Positions 16,584 to 25,489 of a DNA stretch of 64,000 bases are shown in pieces. The notes under the pieces are model-generated. The model was not told where the DNA came from, ran no database searches, and was given only the letters and a program-made list of their open reading frames with translations. The stretch covers positions 35,795 through 99,794 of the forward strand of contig CAKVIG010000009.1 in the NCBI GenBank assembly GCA_934754515.1, in the 5' to 3' direction. The stretch's first letter is position 1; each line of letters starts with the position of its first letter. This stretch comes from an uncultured Candidatus Melainabacteria bacterium (GTDB lineage Bacteria > Cyanobacteriota > Vampirovibrionia > Gastranaerophilales > Gastranaerophilaceae). Made by a program: the position numbers and the translations under genes.

Positions 16584-17702
16584 TTATCTAACTATATCCA
16601 AAACTCTTGCAAAATCTTCCAATTTGCAATCTGCTGTTAAAGATATTCTTAATCTTGAAGTTCCTTCGGGTACAGTAGGCGGACGGATTGCAGGAATATA
16701 ATACCCTTCTGCACGTAGTTTTTCTGAGATTTTAACCGTATCATCATTACTTCCGATAACTATTGGTATAATGTGTGTTGCAGAAACGGTTTCAATACCT
16801 CTATCCTGCATTAATTTGTGGACTTCAGCGGTTAATTTGTTTAACTTATTTTTCTGTTCAACCAAATATTCTCTTTTTTCTGTCAAAAGCCAGTTTGACC
16901 AAGCAATATTTAATGGAGGAATAGAGGTTGAAAATATAAATGAACGTGCTTTGTTTATTAAATATGATATAACCGTTTCAGAAGATACGCAGAATGCGCC
17001 AAATGAGCCTACTGCTTTTCCGAAGGTTGCTGTAATTATATCAACATCTTTCAAATATGAAGCCCCTGCTAATGTATCACCGTATGCGCAAAATGCGTGT
17101 GCTTCATCAATCATCAACAAACAATCGTATTTATTTTTAAGTTCAACAAGTTTATCAATATTTGCAACATCTCCATCCATACTGAACACTGATTCTGAAA
17201 CAATTATAGCTTTTTTGTAATCTTTGCGTTTTGCTTTCAAAAGCTTTTCCAAATTATCGTAATCAAAGTGTTTGTATCTGAAAAAATCACCCTGTGCAAG
17301 CTGCATACCATCAATAATACTTGCGTGGTTTAATTTGTCAGAAAAAACAACATCGCCACGACCTGCCAGCGCAGAAATAACGCCCAAATTACATTGATAA
17401 CCTGTATTAAAAATCAATGCTGCTTCTTTATTAAAAATTTGCGCAACCGTTTTTTCTAAAGCTTTATATTCAGGTGATGAGCCTGTCAAAAGCCTTGCAG
17501 AAGCCGTTGAAAGCTGATAAAAATGATTGTTTAGAAACTCTTTTTCAAGCTCAATTTTTGTACTGATTCCCAAATAGTCGTTAGAAGCAAAATTAATATA
17601 TTCTTTACCATCTATAACAATTTTACCGTCTGATTTCGATTCTATATTGGGAATAGTTCGCAACTGTCCTTTATTTTTTAGAATTTCCAATTCGTTTATC
17701 AT
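16584..17702 (-). CDS. bioF: 8-amino-7-oxononanoate synthase (alpha-oxoamine synthase family)
   Basis: A 372-residue PLP enzyme of the alpha-oxoamine synthase family. BioF joins L-alanine and pimeloyl-ACP/CoA in biotin synthesis. Visible: ASNDYLGI near residue 40, STASARLLTGSSPEY, NTGYQCNLG, DEAHAFCAYG (PLP-contact region) and the lysine motif ATFGKAVGSFGA near residue 230. The ending IRPPTVPEGTSRLRISL is typical of BioF rather than glycine C-acetyltransferase, which I cannot fully exclude. No other bio gene is present. The gene starts inside the 3' end of ctpA (32-nt overlap) with AAGGAAG upstream, so it is translationally linked to ctpA. Confidence 0.85.
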   Translation of the reverse strand: MINELEILKNKGQLRTIPNIESKSDGKIVIDGKEYINFASNDYLGISTKIELEKEFLNNHFYQLSTASARLLTGSSPEYKALEKTVAQIFNKEAALIFNTGYQCNLGVISALAGRGDVVFSDKLNHASIIDGMQLAQGDFFRYKHFDYDNLEKLLKAKRKDYKKAIIVSESVFSMDGDVANIDKLVELKNKYDCLLMIDEAHAFCAYGDTLAGASYLKDVDIITATFGKAVGSFGAFCVSSETVISYLINKARSFIFSTSIPPLNIAWSNWLLTEKREYLVEQKNKLNKLTAEVHKLMQDRGIETVSATHIIPIVIGSNDDTVKISEKLRAEGYYIPAIRPPTVPEGTSRLRISLTADCKLEDFARVLDIVR

Positions 17703-18921
17703 TATTCAATACTTCCTTAGCTTTTTCTAATTGTTCGTCTTTTTGATTTCCGACAAAAAAGTCAAATTCATTTCCGACTTCTATATCAGGTTTAATTCCT
17801 AATTTATTAATATCAGTGCCACTTGGTGTCAAATAACGAGCAATTGTAACATTAACGCCCGTTTGATTAGGAAGCGGTACAACTTTTTGCACCAATCCTT
17901 TACCAAAAGTTTTTCTGCCGACTAATGTAGCTTTATGAGTGTCTTTTAATGCACCTGAAAGGATTTCGCTTGCACTTGCACTTGCACCGTTTACAAGAAC
18001 TACAACAGGCTTTTGCATGCCTAAATGTTCATCTTGAGCTTTTATAGATTTTTTGTAGCCGTTTCGGTAAATAATATCAACAATTGTGCCGTTATTTATA
18101 AACATGTCTGCGATAAATACTGCATTATCAAGCAAACCGCCGGTATTACCACGTAAATCAAGAATTAAGGAGTCTGTATTTTTAGTGTTTTCTAAAGCTT
18201 CCAAAAACTCGTTAGGAGTTGTTCCACTCATAAAACTCAAGATTTGGATGTAGCCAATGTGGTTATCTAATATAGAGCTTTTTACACTCTTAATTTTTAT
18301 TTCTTTACGCTTAATTTTCTTAGTAAGTTTTTTATTATTTCTCAAAATAGTAAGCTCTACAACACTATTTTCAGGGCCTCGAACAATAGCAGCAACATCA
18401 GAAACATTCATACCGTTAATATCTTTACCATTTACGGCTGTTATAATATCACCTTGTTTAAGCTGTGCAAAATCAGCAGGTGTTGCCGGCATAACGTTAA
18501 ATATTTCAATTTTTCCTGCATTTGAATATATATTTACACCAATTCCGTAGATTTTAGATGTAATAGAAGTTGTTAAGTCTTCAAAGTCTTTTTTAGGCAT
18601 GAAGCGTGTATATGGCTCGTTTAAGCTTGCAATCATTGTATCAATTGCAACTCTCGCATCTTCATCAGTCTTAATCTTATTTCTATAATGTTCTTTCCAT
18701 CTGTACCAATTTTGATTATTTAAACTAGGTTCATAATATTCACGGTTGATAACTTTCCAAGTTTTATCAAAAAGTTTTTGAGGTGCGATTTCCTCATTAT
18801 TGATTAAAGCTTGACGTGTATAAAATGCATTAGTTTTAGTAAACACAGACATAAATACCTTGTTAAAAATTACTAAAATTAATACGGACAATACAAATAT
18901 AAGTAACTGCTTTTTCTTCAT
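17671..18921 (-). CDS. ctpA: Carboxy-terminal processing protease (S41 family) with PDZ domain
   Basis: A C-terminal processing peptidase that acts outside the cytoplasmic membrane. I prefer the ATG at 18921, giving MKKKQLLIFVLSVLILVIF as signal anchor; an in-frame ATG at 18948 adds nine residues. The PDZ domain (about 110-190) includes IYGIGVNIYSNAGKIEI and DIITAVNGKDI. The catalytic Ser-Lys dyad is visible in GASASASEILSG and RKTFGKGLVQ. The total of about 416 residues fits the family. It overlaps bioF at the 3' end. Neither start has a good Shine-Dalgarno. Confidence 0.93.
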   Translation of the reverse strand: MKKKQLLIFVLSVLILVIFNKVFMSVFTKTNAFYTRQALINNEEIAPQKLFDKTWKVINREYYEPSLNNQNWYRWKEHYRNKIKTDEDARVAIDTMIASLNEPYTRFMPKKDFEDLTTSITSKIYGIGVNIYSNAGKIEIFNVMPATPADFAQLKQGDIITAVNGKDINGMNVSDVAAIVRGPENSVVELTILRNNKKLTKKIKRKEIKIKSVKSSILDNHIGYIQILSFMSGTTPNEFLEALENTKNTDSLILDLRGNTGGLLDNAVFIADMFINNGTIVDIIYRNGYKKSIKAQDEHLGMQKPVVVLVNGASASASEILSGALKDTHKATLVGRKTFGKGLVQKVVPLPNQTGVNVTIARYLTPSGTDINKLGIKPDIEVGNEFDFFVGNQKDEQLEKAKEVLNNDKRIGNSKK

Positions 18922-19022
18922 ACCACAATTTAACATCAAGAACAGCATGTAATCAATATACTAATTACGGTTTACCATGCTTATTATAATCATTTTTTGA
19001 GTTTGTTTTAATAAAATAAATA

Positions 19023-19052
19023 TTGCAAATCGTCGTAAGTTTTACTTATAAT
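19023..19052 (+). promoter_or_regulatory. Sigma-70-like promoter, probable leaderless transcript
   Basis: TTGCAA (19023-19028), 18-nt spacer, TATAAT (19047-19052), only 6 nt before the ATG at 19059. No Shine-Dalgarno is visible. Confidence 0.6.
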
Positions 19053-19058
19053 TTATTT

Positions 19059-19886
19059 ATGGAAAAGAAGGGTTTATTATTTGTACTTCCGGCGCTCATT
19101 GGAACATTTTTATTCATAATAATTCCAATATTTTGTTCTTTTGGACTCAGCTTTACGGAATGGGATTTATTGAATGAAATTCATTTTGTAGGATTAAGCA
19201 ATTATAAATCGGTTTTTACTGAACCTGAATTTTTACAAATCCTTATCAACACAGTTGTTTATGCTGTTTCAACAACCGTATTTGCAGTATTAATTCCTCT
19301 TTTTATTGCATCAATTATCAACAATAAAATTAAAGGAAGCGAACTTTTTAAAACAATTTATTTTCTGCCGTTTATTACACCGGCAGTTGTAATTGCAATT
19401 GTTTGGGCATGGATATTTGACCCAAATATCGGATTAGTTAATACACTTTTTCATACTCACTACACTTGGCTATTCAGCACAAAACTTGCCATGCCGGTTC
19501 TGATTTTTGTTTCAGTTTGGAAACTTATCGGATATAATGTTGTCCTCTTTTTAACAGGATTTTCTACCATTGATAAAAGTGTTTACGAAGCTTCTAAAAT
19601 TGATGGAGCAACTGCTTATCAAACATTTTTTGATATCACAGTGCCACTTTTAAAACCGACAATTTATTTTGTTACAACCGTAACTGCAATATCTTCATTT
19701 CAAATTTTCGATTTAATTTATGTTATGACGCAAGGCGGGCCAAATGATTCGACAAATGTTATTGTATACTCAATTTACAAATACGCGTTTGAATATTTTG
19801 ATATAGGCAAATCTTGCGCTCTAGCCTATATCCTATTTGCAATAATTTTTATACTAGTAATTTTTCAAAAGAAATTCGCAAAATAA
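19059..19886 (+). CDS. ABC transporter permease, sugar/glycerol-3-phosphate type (MalF/UgpA-like)
   Basis: A 275-residue inner-membrane permease with about six transmembrane segments. The EAA loop that contacts the ATPase is visible: YEASKIDGATAYQTFFDITVPLLKP, about residues 180-204. Opening TM1 (LLFVLPALIGTFLFIIIPIF) and SFTEWDLL are typical of the MalF/UgpA/LacF class of carbohydrate importers. The start at 19059 fits TM1 and the promoter spacing; the longer frame would use TTG at 19023 inside the promoter. No second permease, binding protein or ATPase is adjacent, so this is an orphan subunit whose partners lie elsewhere. Confidence 0.88.
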   Translation: MEKKGLLFVLPALIGTFLFIIIPIFCSFGLSFTEWDLLNEIHFVGLSNYKSVFTEPEFLQILINTVVYAVSTTVFAVLIPLFIASIINNKIKGSELFKTIYFLPFITPAVVIAIVWAWIFDPNIGLVNTLFHTHYTWLFSTKLAMPVLIFVSVWKLIGYNVVLFLTGFSTIDKSVYEASKIDGATAYQTFFDITVPLLKPTIYFVTTVTAISSFQIFDLIYVMTQGGPNDSTNVIVYSIYKYAFEYFDIGKSCALAYILFAIIFILVIFQKKFAK

Positions 19887-19964
19887 ACATTTAATATTTC
19901 GTTACAAATAAGCAACTATTTATATTGAGTTGTTTTTAGTTGTATGTGTGAAGGAAAGAATAGA

Positions 19965-20321
19965 ATGGCAATAAACTTCAATCCAATTGGATATAATGCT
20001 AAAACTGAACAAGGTAACAATTATAAAAAATCAAATCTCGGTAAAAGTATTGGTTTGGTTTTAGCAAGTGGTGTCGCTTATGCATATAGGAAGAAACCTA
20101 TTCGACTACTAAAAAACACAGAAGATGAAAATCTTGAATATATATTAAAAACACTTGGTAGCAACTATAAATTGTCTGACAAAGAAAGAAAACTTCTTCA
20201 ACTTTATAATAAAATCGAAACAGTAGGAGCGATATTTGGGATTGGTGTTTTAGCAGATAGATACATCAACAAAAAACGAAAAGAAAAAGCTGATATAAAA
20301 CAAGTAAATTGGAATGTTTAA
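19965..20321 (+). CDS. Small unrecognised membrane protein with N-terminal INFNPIGYNAK motif
   Basis: A 118-residue protein. The ATG at 19965 is chosen because GAAGGAAAG lies just upstream, although an in-frame ATG exists at 19944. The N terminus MAINFNPIGYNAKTEQ resembles the aromatic-x-G/A motif of other proteins here. Two weak hydrophobic segments occur, at about residues 27-40 (SIGLVLASGVAYAY) and 85-100 (VGAIFGIGVLADRY), with a basic C terminus. Layout and N terminus recall the 68-residue protein at 51975-52181. Function unknown. Confidence 0.65.
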   Translation: MAINFNPIGYNAKTEQGNNYKKSNLGKSIGLVLASGVAYAYRKKPIRLLKNTEDENLEYILKTLGSNYKLSDKERKLLQLYNKIETVGAIFGIGVLADRYINKKRKEKADIKQVNWNV

Positions 20322-20324
20322 AGA

Positions 20325-21602
20325 TTAATTTAATTCTTCAATCAACTCTTCAAATTCCGGAAAAGAAATTTTTGTCCATTCAAAACCATTTATTGCAATT
20401 TCATTTTCGCAAATCAAACCTGCTATGTAATAACTCATCGCTAATCTGTGGTCGTGGTGACTTTCAAGTTCAGCATCACCATTGAGTTTTGTTTTGCCCG
20501 TAACAATAAAACCGTCTTGGCGTTCTTCAATATCAACACCGATTTTAGAAAGCTCATCAACTAAACATTTAATTCTATCTGATTCTTTGTTTCTTAAATC
20601 TTCTGCATCTTTAATAATAGTTTCACCATCGGCTTGTGAAGCTAAAACCGCAATTACAGGTAATTCATCAATTAATCTTGGAATATCCTCACCTTCAATT
20701 ACGCATGGTTTTAGATTTTCTGTGTATTGAACTCTTATATCACCAACTTCTTCTCCAGATACAGTTGTTTTATTTAGGATTTCAATATTTCCGCCCATTC
20801 TGCGCACAACATCAATTATGCCCGAGCGAGAATAGTTTAAACCGATATTTTTGATAACAAAATCAGAATTTGGAACGATTAAACCTGCTACGATAAAGAA
20901 CGCAGCGGATGATATATCACCAACAATATCAATATCTTTAGCGATTAATTTTGAAGGATTTAGAGTAACTTCTGAACCGTTTATTTTAATATCAGCACCT
21001 AAGTATTTGAACAGGTTTTCGGTATGATTTCTTGAAACATAAGGTTCAGCAAATATAGTTTCACCTTCTGCATTCAAACCTGCTAAAAGTATACAAGACT
21101 TAACTTGTGCACTGGCAAGTTTAGAATTATAATTTATCCCTCTAAGTTTTTGTCCGATTATTTCAAGCGGAGCATGACCATTTTCAGAAGTTATATTTGC
21201 GCCCATCAAAGTTAGTGGCTCTATAACACGTTTCATCGGACGTTTTGAAAGGCTTAAATCTCCGACAAGTGTCGAATTAAAATCTTGTCCTGCTAAAATT
21301 CCTGAAACCAAGCGCATTGTTGTGCCTGAATTTCCGCAATCATAAACAGAAGTTTTTGAAGGTTTGAGAATGCCTGTTGATTTTATCTTTAAAGTTTTTT
21401 CATCTATAAACTGAATATCAACACCCAAATCTTTAAAGAAATTCAATGTTGAATGACAATCCGCACCGCTTGAAAAATTGCTAACAGTGCATTCACCTTC
21501 TGCAATTGATGAGAACATAACTGCGCGGTGTGAAATTGATTTATCGGAAGGTATTGTAATAGAGCCTTTTAATGAATTTATATGTGATATTTTTTTTAAC
21601 AT
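20325..21602 (-). CDS. aroA: 3-phosphoshikimate 1-carboxyvinyltransferase (EPSP synthase)
   Basis: A 425-residue enzyme of the shikimate pathway that joins shikimate-3-phosphate and PEP. Signatures: PSDKSISHRAVMFSS (shikimate-3-P and PEP contacts), DCGNSGTTMRLVSGILAG (PEP site), LSKRPMKRVIEPL, DISSAAFFIVAG, and the C-terminal HHDHRLAMSYYIAG. Length is normal. It is convergent with the small gene ending at 20321, with only 3 nt between the stops. A copy of the 65-bp repeat lies between aroA and kdsA. Confidence 0.95.
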   Translation of the reverse strand: MLKKISHINSLKGSITIPSDKSISHRAVMFSSIAEGECTVSNFSSGADCHSTLNFFKDLGVDIQFIDEKTLKIKSTGILKPSKTSVYDCGNSGTTMRLVSGILAGQDFNSTLVGDLSLSKRPMKRVIEPLTLMGANITSENGHAPLEIIGQKLRGINYNSKLASAQVKSCILLAGLNAEGETIFAEPYVSRNHTENLFKYLGADIKINGSEVTLNPSKLIAKDIDIVGDISSAAFFIVAGLIVPNSDFVIKNIGLNYSRSGIIDVVRRMGGNIEILNKTTVSGEEVGDIRVQYTENLKPCVIEGEDIPRLIDELPVIAVLASQADGETIIKDAEDLRNKESDRIKCLVDELSKIGVDIEERQDGFIVTGKTKLNGDAELESHHDHRLAMSYYIAGLICENEIAINGFEWTKISFPEFEELIEELN

Positions 21603-21645
21603 GATTTTCTTTATTTAAACCCTCTTATACCAAGCCTTTAATTTA

Positions 21646-21709
21646 TACCCACCCGCATTTGTAACTCACTAACGTTCGAACAACTGCGACCTCCCTAACC
21701 AGTGAGGTT
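21646..21709 (+). repeat. Dispersed 65-bp repeat, copy 1
   Basis: Begins TACCCACCCGCATTTGTA and contains ACAACTGCGACCTCCCTA. Near-identical copies are at 37238-37304 and, inverted, 47327-47393, with a diverged copy at 22731-22800. The right end touches the stop codon of kdsA. Confidence 0.85.
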
Positions 21710-22517
21710 ATTCTCTAACCAATTCAAAAATAGCTTTACATTTTTCAAAAACTTTTTTAGCGTCTTTTAGAGCAAGCATATTAGCACCATCACAAAGTGC
21801 TTTATCAGGTTCCGGATGAATTTCAAAGAACAATACATCTGCGCCTGCTGCCATTGCTGCATTTGCCAATGTCGGAACAAATCTTCTGTCACCGCCCGTG
21901 GAATCACCGTTTGAACCCGGCATTTGAACGCTATGCGTTGCATCAAAAACAACAGGATAGCCAAATTCTTTCATTATAGGTATTGCTCTAAAATCCACAA
22001 CCAAATTGTTATAACCGAAAGACACACCTCTATCAGTCAGCATAATATTGTGATTTCCGCTATCTTCAACTTTTTTTACTAAAGATTTCATTTGTTGAGG
22101 TGCTAAAAACTGTCCTTTTTTTATATTAACAATCTTGCCTGTTTTAGCAGCTGCTACCAATAAATCTGTTTGACGACACAGAAATGCGGGAATTTGCAAA
22201 ATATCAGCAACCTCTGCAACAGGTTCTGCTTGTTCAGGAAGATGAATATCAGTTACAATTGGAACATCAAACTCTTTCTTGATTTGAGCAAGCATCTCTA
22301 AACCTTTTTCAATACCAACACCACGATAAGAGTTAATAGAAGAACGATTCGCCTTATCAAAAGAAGATTTGAAAACATAATTTATATCAAGCTCTGCACA
22401 AACTTGTTTCAAAGTTTCAGCAGTTTGTTTCAAAATATCCATTGATTCTATTGCGCATGGTCCTGCAAGGATTGTTAATTTGTTTGAACCGATTTCAAAG
22501 TTGTTTAGTTTTAGCAT
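21708..22517 (-). CDS. kdsA: 3-deoxy-8-phosphooctulonate synthase (KDO-8-P synthase)
   Basis: A 269-residue enzyme that condenses PEP and arabinose-5-phosphate to KDO-8-phosphate for lipopolysaccharide, indicating an outer membrane. Signatures: LAGPCAIES, FKSSFDKANRSSINSYRG, KKGQFLAP, DATHSVQMPGSNGD and GGDRRFVP. Length is normal. No other KDO gene lies nearby; aroA downstream on the same strand also uses PEP but belongs to another pathway. A dispersed repeat abuts its stop codon. Confidence 0.95.
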   Translation of the reverse strand: MLKLNNFEIGSNKLTILAGPCAIESMDILKQTAETLKQVCAELDINYVFKSSFDKANRSSINSYRGVGIEKGLEMLAQIKKEFDVPIVTDIHLPEQAEPVAEVADILQIPAFLCRQTDLLVAAAKTGKIVNIKKGQFLAPQQMKSLVKKVEDSGNHNIMLTDRGVSFGYNNLVVDFRAIPIMKEFGYPVVFDATHSVQMPGSNGDSTGGDRRFVPTLANAAMAAGADVLFFEIHPEPDKALCDGANMLALKDAKKVFEKCKAIFELVRE

Positions 22518-22816
22518 GTTTTCTCTCTTTAGTTAATGTTAAACAAGACTCACGAACACCTTCCCTTCTTAGGGAAGGTTGGGATGGGTATTGATTTAAA
22601 GTTAAAAATGGAAAGTTGAAAGTAGTATAAAAACTTTTTTAAATTTATACGTTCAATATTAAACTAATTATATCTAAAGCTATATTATAAATAATTTTCC
22701 ATTTTCCACTTTCAATTTTCCATTTATTGAAACCCACCCACATCTGTAAGGCTCAGCAAAGCCTCGCCAACAGCTGTGACCTCCCTATCGAGTGAGGTTG
22801 GTGTAAAATTCGCACG
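22518..22816. repeat. Intergenic repeat cluster
   Basis: No gene is seen in this stretch. It holds a CCTTCCC-TTCTTA-GGGAAGG hairpin (about 22560-22580) followed by TTGGGATGGGTATTG. Two facing AT-rich arms related to AAATGGAAAGTTGAAAG / CTTTCAATTTTCCATTT follow (about 22609-22630 and 22695-22725), then a diverged copy of the 65-bp repeat at 22731-22800. Confidence 0.7.
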
Positions 22817-23821
22817 CTATGCGATGTCCCATCTTCCACAAGTTCCGCCCCAACGAGCGATAATATTACCTTTAATATCACCGATTTTTTCAACATGATG
22901 CATTGGTTCAGCACCTTCTAAAATAGTGATAACTTCACAGTTGTTTGAGCATCCTGTGCATTGGCAAGTTACTGATTGGAAATTCATATTACCAACTTCC
23001 CAGCCTTTGAACTTAGTATCAACTTCAGTGTATTGGTGATTTTCCATTGCAAGAAGTGCTGCGCCTATAGCACCCATTGTTTGGTGATTTTCAGGAACTA
23101 CAATTTTTGTATTCAAAGCTTCTTCAAAAGCTTTTACCATTCCGGAATTTGTTGCAACACCACCTTGGAATGAAATTGTAGGTAACAATTCTTTTCCTAA
23201 TGCTAAGTTAGATAAATAATTTCTAACAAGAGCTTGGCACAAGCCATACAACAAATCTTCTACAGGATAGCCTAATTGTTGTTTGTGGATTAAGTCGCTT
23301 TCAGCAAATACACCGCAACGTCCTGCAATACGCGCAGGGTTTTCTGACTTAAGCGCAGTTTCACCGAATTTTTCTATAGGAACATTCAATCTTTGTGCTT
23401 GGTGATCAAGGAAACTACCAGTACCTGCTGCACAAACAGTGTTCATCGCAAAATCGGTTACAATACCATCTCTCAAGATAATAATTTTACTGTCTTGACC
23501 ACCGATTTCAAGAATAGTTTGAACACCAGGAATATTTGTACTTGCAGCTACTGCGTGTGCTGTAATTTCGTTTTTTACAACATCAGCACCAACCAAAGCA
23601 CCTGCCAAATTTCTACCTGAACCAGTTGTTCCAACACCTTTTACAGAATATTCACAAAGTGCTTGTGAATAAATTTGTTTTAAACCATTTTGAACAGCAT
23701 CAACAGGTTTACCCGCAGTTTTAAGCATGTATGAATCAATATATTTACCTTTTTCATCCACTAATGCTAATTTTGTTGTAACGGAACCAACGTCGATACC
23801 TAAATATACATCTAAACTCAT
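22817..23821 (-). CDS. 2-hydroxyacyl-CoA dehydratase activase (BadF/BcrA/HgdC ATPase family)
   Basis: A 334-residue ASKHA-fold ATPase that would donate low-potential electrons to a 2-hydroxyacyl-CoA dehydratase or benzoyl-CoA-reductase-like enzyme. Visible: the phosphate-1 loop YLGIDVGSVTTKLAL, VGTTGSGRNLAG, EIGGQDSKII, and the two cysteines that bind a [4Fe-4S] cluster at the dimer interface (NTVCAAGTGSFLD and GRCGVFAESD). It is longer than HgdC (about 260 residues): an extra C-terminal piece carries CQCTGCSNNC and GGTCGRW, possibly a second cluster site. No dehydratase subunits are nearby. The gene implies anaerobic metabolism. Confidence 0.9.
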   Translation of the reverse strand: MSLDVYLGIDVGSVTTKLALVDEKGKYIDSYMLKTAGKPVDAVQNGLKQIYSQALCEYSVKGVGTTGSGRNLAGALVGADVVKNEITAHAVAASTNIPGVQTILEIGGQDSKIIILRDGIVTDFAMNTVCAAGTGSFLDHQAQRLNVPIEKFGETALKSENPARIAGRCGVFAESDLIHKQQLGYPVEDLLYGLCQALVRNYLSNLALGKELLPTISFQGGVATNSGMVKAFEEALNTKIVVPENHQTMGAIGAALLAMENHQYTEVDTKFKGWEVGNMNFQSVTCQCTGCSNNCEVITILEGAEPMHHVEKIGDIKGNIIARWGGTCGRWDIA

Positions 23822-23955
23822 CTTTTACCTTCTTCCCTTTGATAAACTTATTATATCATAAACGAAATTTAATTTTGTAAATAACTATTAAAATTATAAC
23901 AATTTTCTAAAATATCGTGTATAATTAAGTTATAGATATTAAGGAGAAGGTATAT

Positions 23956-24417
23956 ATGGCTATAATTGAAGGTTTGTTAACCGTAAATAATGAAAAATTC
24001 TGCATTGTTGTTTCAAGATTTAATGAATTCATTTGTTCAAAGCTTTTATCAGGAGCAATTGATGAATTAAAACGCCACGGAGTTAATGAAGACAATATAG
24101 ATATTGTTTGGTGTCCCGGTGCTTTTGAAATACCTTTGGTTGCAAAAAAATGCGCTAAGACTTCTAAGTATAGTGCAATTATTGCACTGGGTGCTGTAAT
24201 TAAAGGTTCAACTTCTCACTACGATTATGTTTGTGCGGAAGTTTCAAAAGGCGTAGCTTCTGTTGGTTTAGAAACAGAAATTCCTGTTATATTCGGAGTT
24301 TTGACTACTGATAATATTGAACAAGCAATTGAAAGAGCAGGCACAAAAGCCGGTAATAAAGGTTCTGATGCTGCCAAGGCTGCGATTGAGATGGTTAGTT
24401 TGTTGGGGCGTATATAA
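23956..24417 (+). CDS. ribH: 6,7-dimethyl-8-ribityllumazine synthase
   Basis: A 153-residue lumazine synthase, the penultimate step of riboflavin synthesis. Signatures: VSRFNEFICSKLL, CPGAFEIPLVAKK, ALGAVIKGSTSHYDYVCAEVS (with the catalytic His region) and FGVLTTDNIEQAIERAG. AAGGAGAAGG lies upstream of the ATG. No other rib gene and no FMN-riboswitch-like leader is visible. A GC-rich CCCTCTCC repeat at 24427-24467 separates it from murQ. Confidence 0.95.
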   Translation: MAIIEGLLTVNNEKFCIVVSRFNEFICSKLLSGAIDELKRHGVNEDNIDIVWCPGAFEIPLVAKKCAKTSKYSAIIALGAVIKGSTSHYDYVCAEVSKGVASVGLETEIPVIFGVLTTDNIEQAIERAGTKAGNKGSDAAKAAIEMVSLLGRI

Positions 24418-24426
24418 AATTCATTG

Positions 24427-24467
24427 GTTGACCCCTCACCCCAACCCTCTCCCCAAGGAGAGGGAGA
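24427..24467. repeat. GC-rich CCCTCTCC/GGAGAGGG palindromic repeat
   Basis: CCCTCACCCCAACCCTCTCC, then CCAAGG, then GAGAGGGAGAG. Related units lie at about 37352-37411, 47410-47522, 48381-48410 and inside scpA at 54283-54320. Confidence 0.75.
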
Positions 24468-24493
24468 GAATAAAAAAGAAAGGTGTGTGATTT

Positions 24494-25387
24494 ATGAGTG
24501 AAATTATTACAGAGTACAGAAACGAAAACACGAAAAACATTGATTTACTTTCTACTATTGATATAGTTAAAAAAATTAATGAAGAAGATAAACTTGTAGC
24601 TCTCGCAATTGAGGATGAAGCTTCTAATATCGCACAGGCAATCGATATGATTGCAAAGCAATTTATTGTTGGTGGCAGGCTCTATTATTTTGGAGCCGGA
24701 ACATCCGGCAGAATAGGCATTCTTGATGCTTCTGAATGTCCGCCTACGTTTGGCGTTCCATCTGATATGGTAACAGGAATTATTGCAGGCGGTGATACCG
24801 CAATAAGAACGGCTGTAGAAGGCGCGGAAGACAATTTTGAGCTTGGTGAAAAAGATGCACAAATTTTAACTGATAAAGATGTTTGCGTAGCTGTTTCTGC
24901 AAGTGGCAACCCTAAATACCTATTAGGAGTTCTTTCTCAAGCTGAAAAAAACGGCTGTAAAACAATTGCTCTAACTTGTAACCATAACGCCCTAATTTTA
25001 GAAGAAGCTCGCTTAGGTATTTGCGTTGAGGTCGGTCCTGAAGTCATTGCTGGTTCAAGCAGAATGAAAGCGGGAACTGTTCAAAAAATGGTTCTTAATA
25101 TGCTATCAACAGGCGCAATGATTAAGATTGGCAAAACTTATGAAAACTTCATGATTGATTTAATGCCTACAAACGAAAAACTGAAAGACAGAGCTATAAG
25201 AATCGTAGCAGAAATTGCAGAAACAAACGCTTCAACAGCTCTTACAACATTACTTGAATGTGATTGGCAGGTTAAAGTTGCTATTATGATGATTAAATGC
25301 AAATTAACTCAAGAGGAAGCAAAAGAAGCTTTGAGAAAAAATTGTGGAGTTTTAAGACGAGCACTGAACAGTTTTTCTAAACTATAA
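24494..25387 (+). CDS. murQ: N-acetylmuramic acid 6-phosphate etherase
   Basis: A 297-residue SIS-domain lyase that splits D-lactate from MurNAc-6-phosphate during cell-wall recycling. Signatures: TEYRNENTKNIDLLSTIDIV, YFGAGTSGRIGILDASECPPTFG (sugar-phosphate site with the active-site Glu), AGGDTAIRTAVEGAEDNFE and the SRMKAGTVQKMVLNMLSTGAM-type segment near residue 190. Length is typical. AAAGGTGTG precedes the ATG. An inverted-repeat element at 25410-25468 probably ends the transcript. Confidence 0.95.
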   Translation: MSEIITEYRNENTKNIDLLSTIDIVKKINEEDKLVALAIEDEASNIAQAIDMIAKQFIVGGRLYYFGAGTSGRIGILDASECPPTFGVPSDMVTGIIAGGDTAIRTAVEGAEDNFELGEKDAQILTDKDVCVAVSASGNPKYLLGVLSQAEKNGCKTIALTCNHNALILEEARLGICVEVGPEVIAGSSRMKAGTVQKMVLNMLSTGAMIKIGKTYENFMIDLMPTNEKLKDRAIRIVAEIAETNASTALTTLLECDWQVKVAIMMIKCKLTQEEAKEALRKNCGVLRRALNSFSKL

Positions 25388-25409
25388 AATAAAAAGCGAA
25401 ACCTTTAGT

Positions 25410-25468
25410 TGAACTGAAACCCTAAAACAGACTTCTTTTACTTTGCCTAGTTTTAGGGTTTCAGTTCA
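25410..25468. mobile_element. 59-bp MITE-like element sharing its ends with an IS3-type relic
   Basis: TGAACTGAAACCCTAAAAC (25410-25428) and its exact complement (25450-25468) form 19-bp terminal inverted repeats with TG...CA ends, as in IS3-family elements. The right 35 bp is closely similar to the end of the transposase relic at about 28530-28564. It also lies between two convergent genes (murQ, thrB) and could act as a terminator for both. No target duplication is evident. Confidence 0.7.
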
Positions 25469-25489
25469 TTCTTGATTGACCTTTTTTTA

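Noticed and set aside
23830..23955. FMN riboswitch before ribH
   Set aside because: The leader is short and AT-rich and shows none of the conserved RFN stems.
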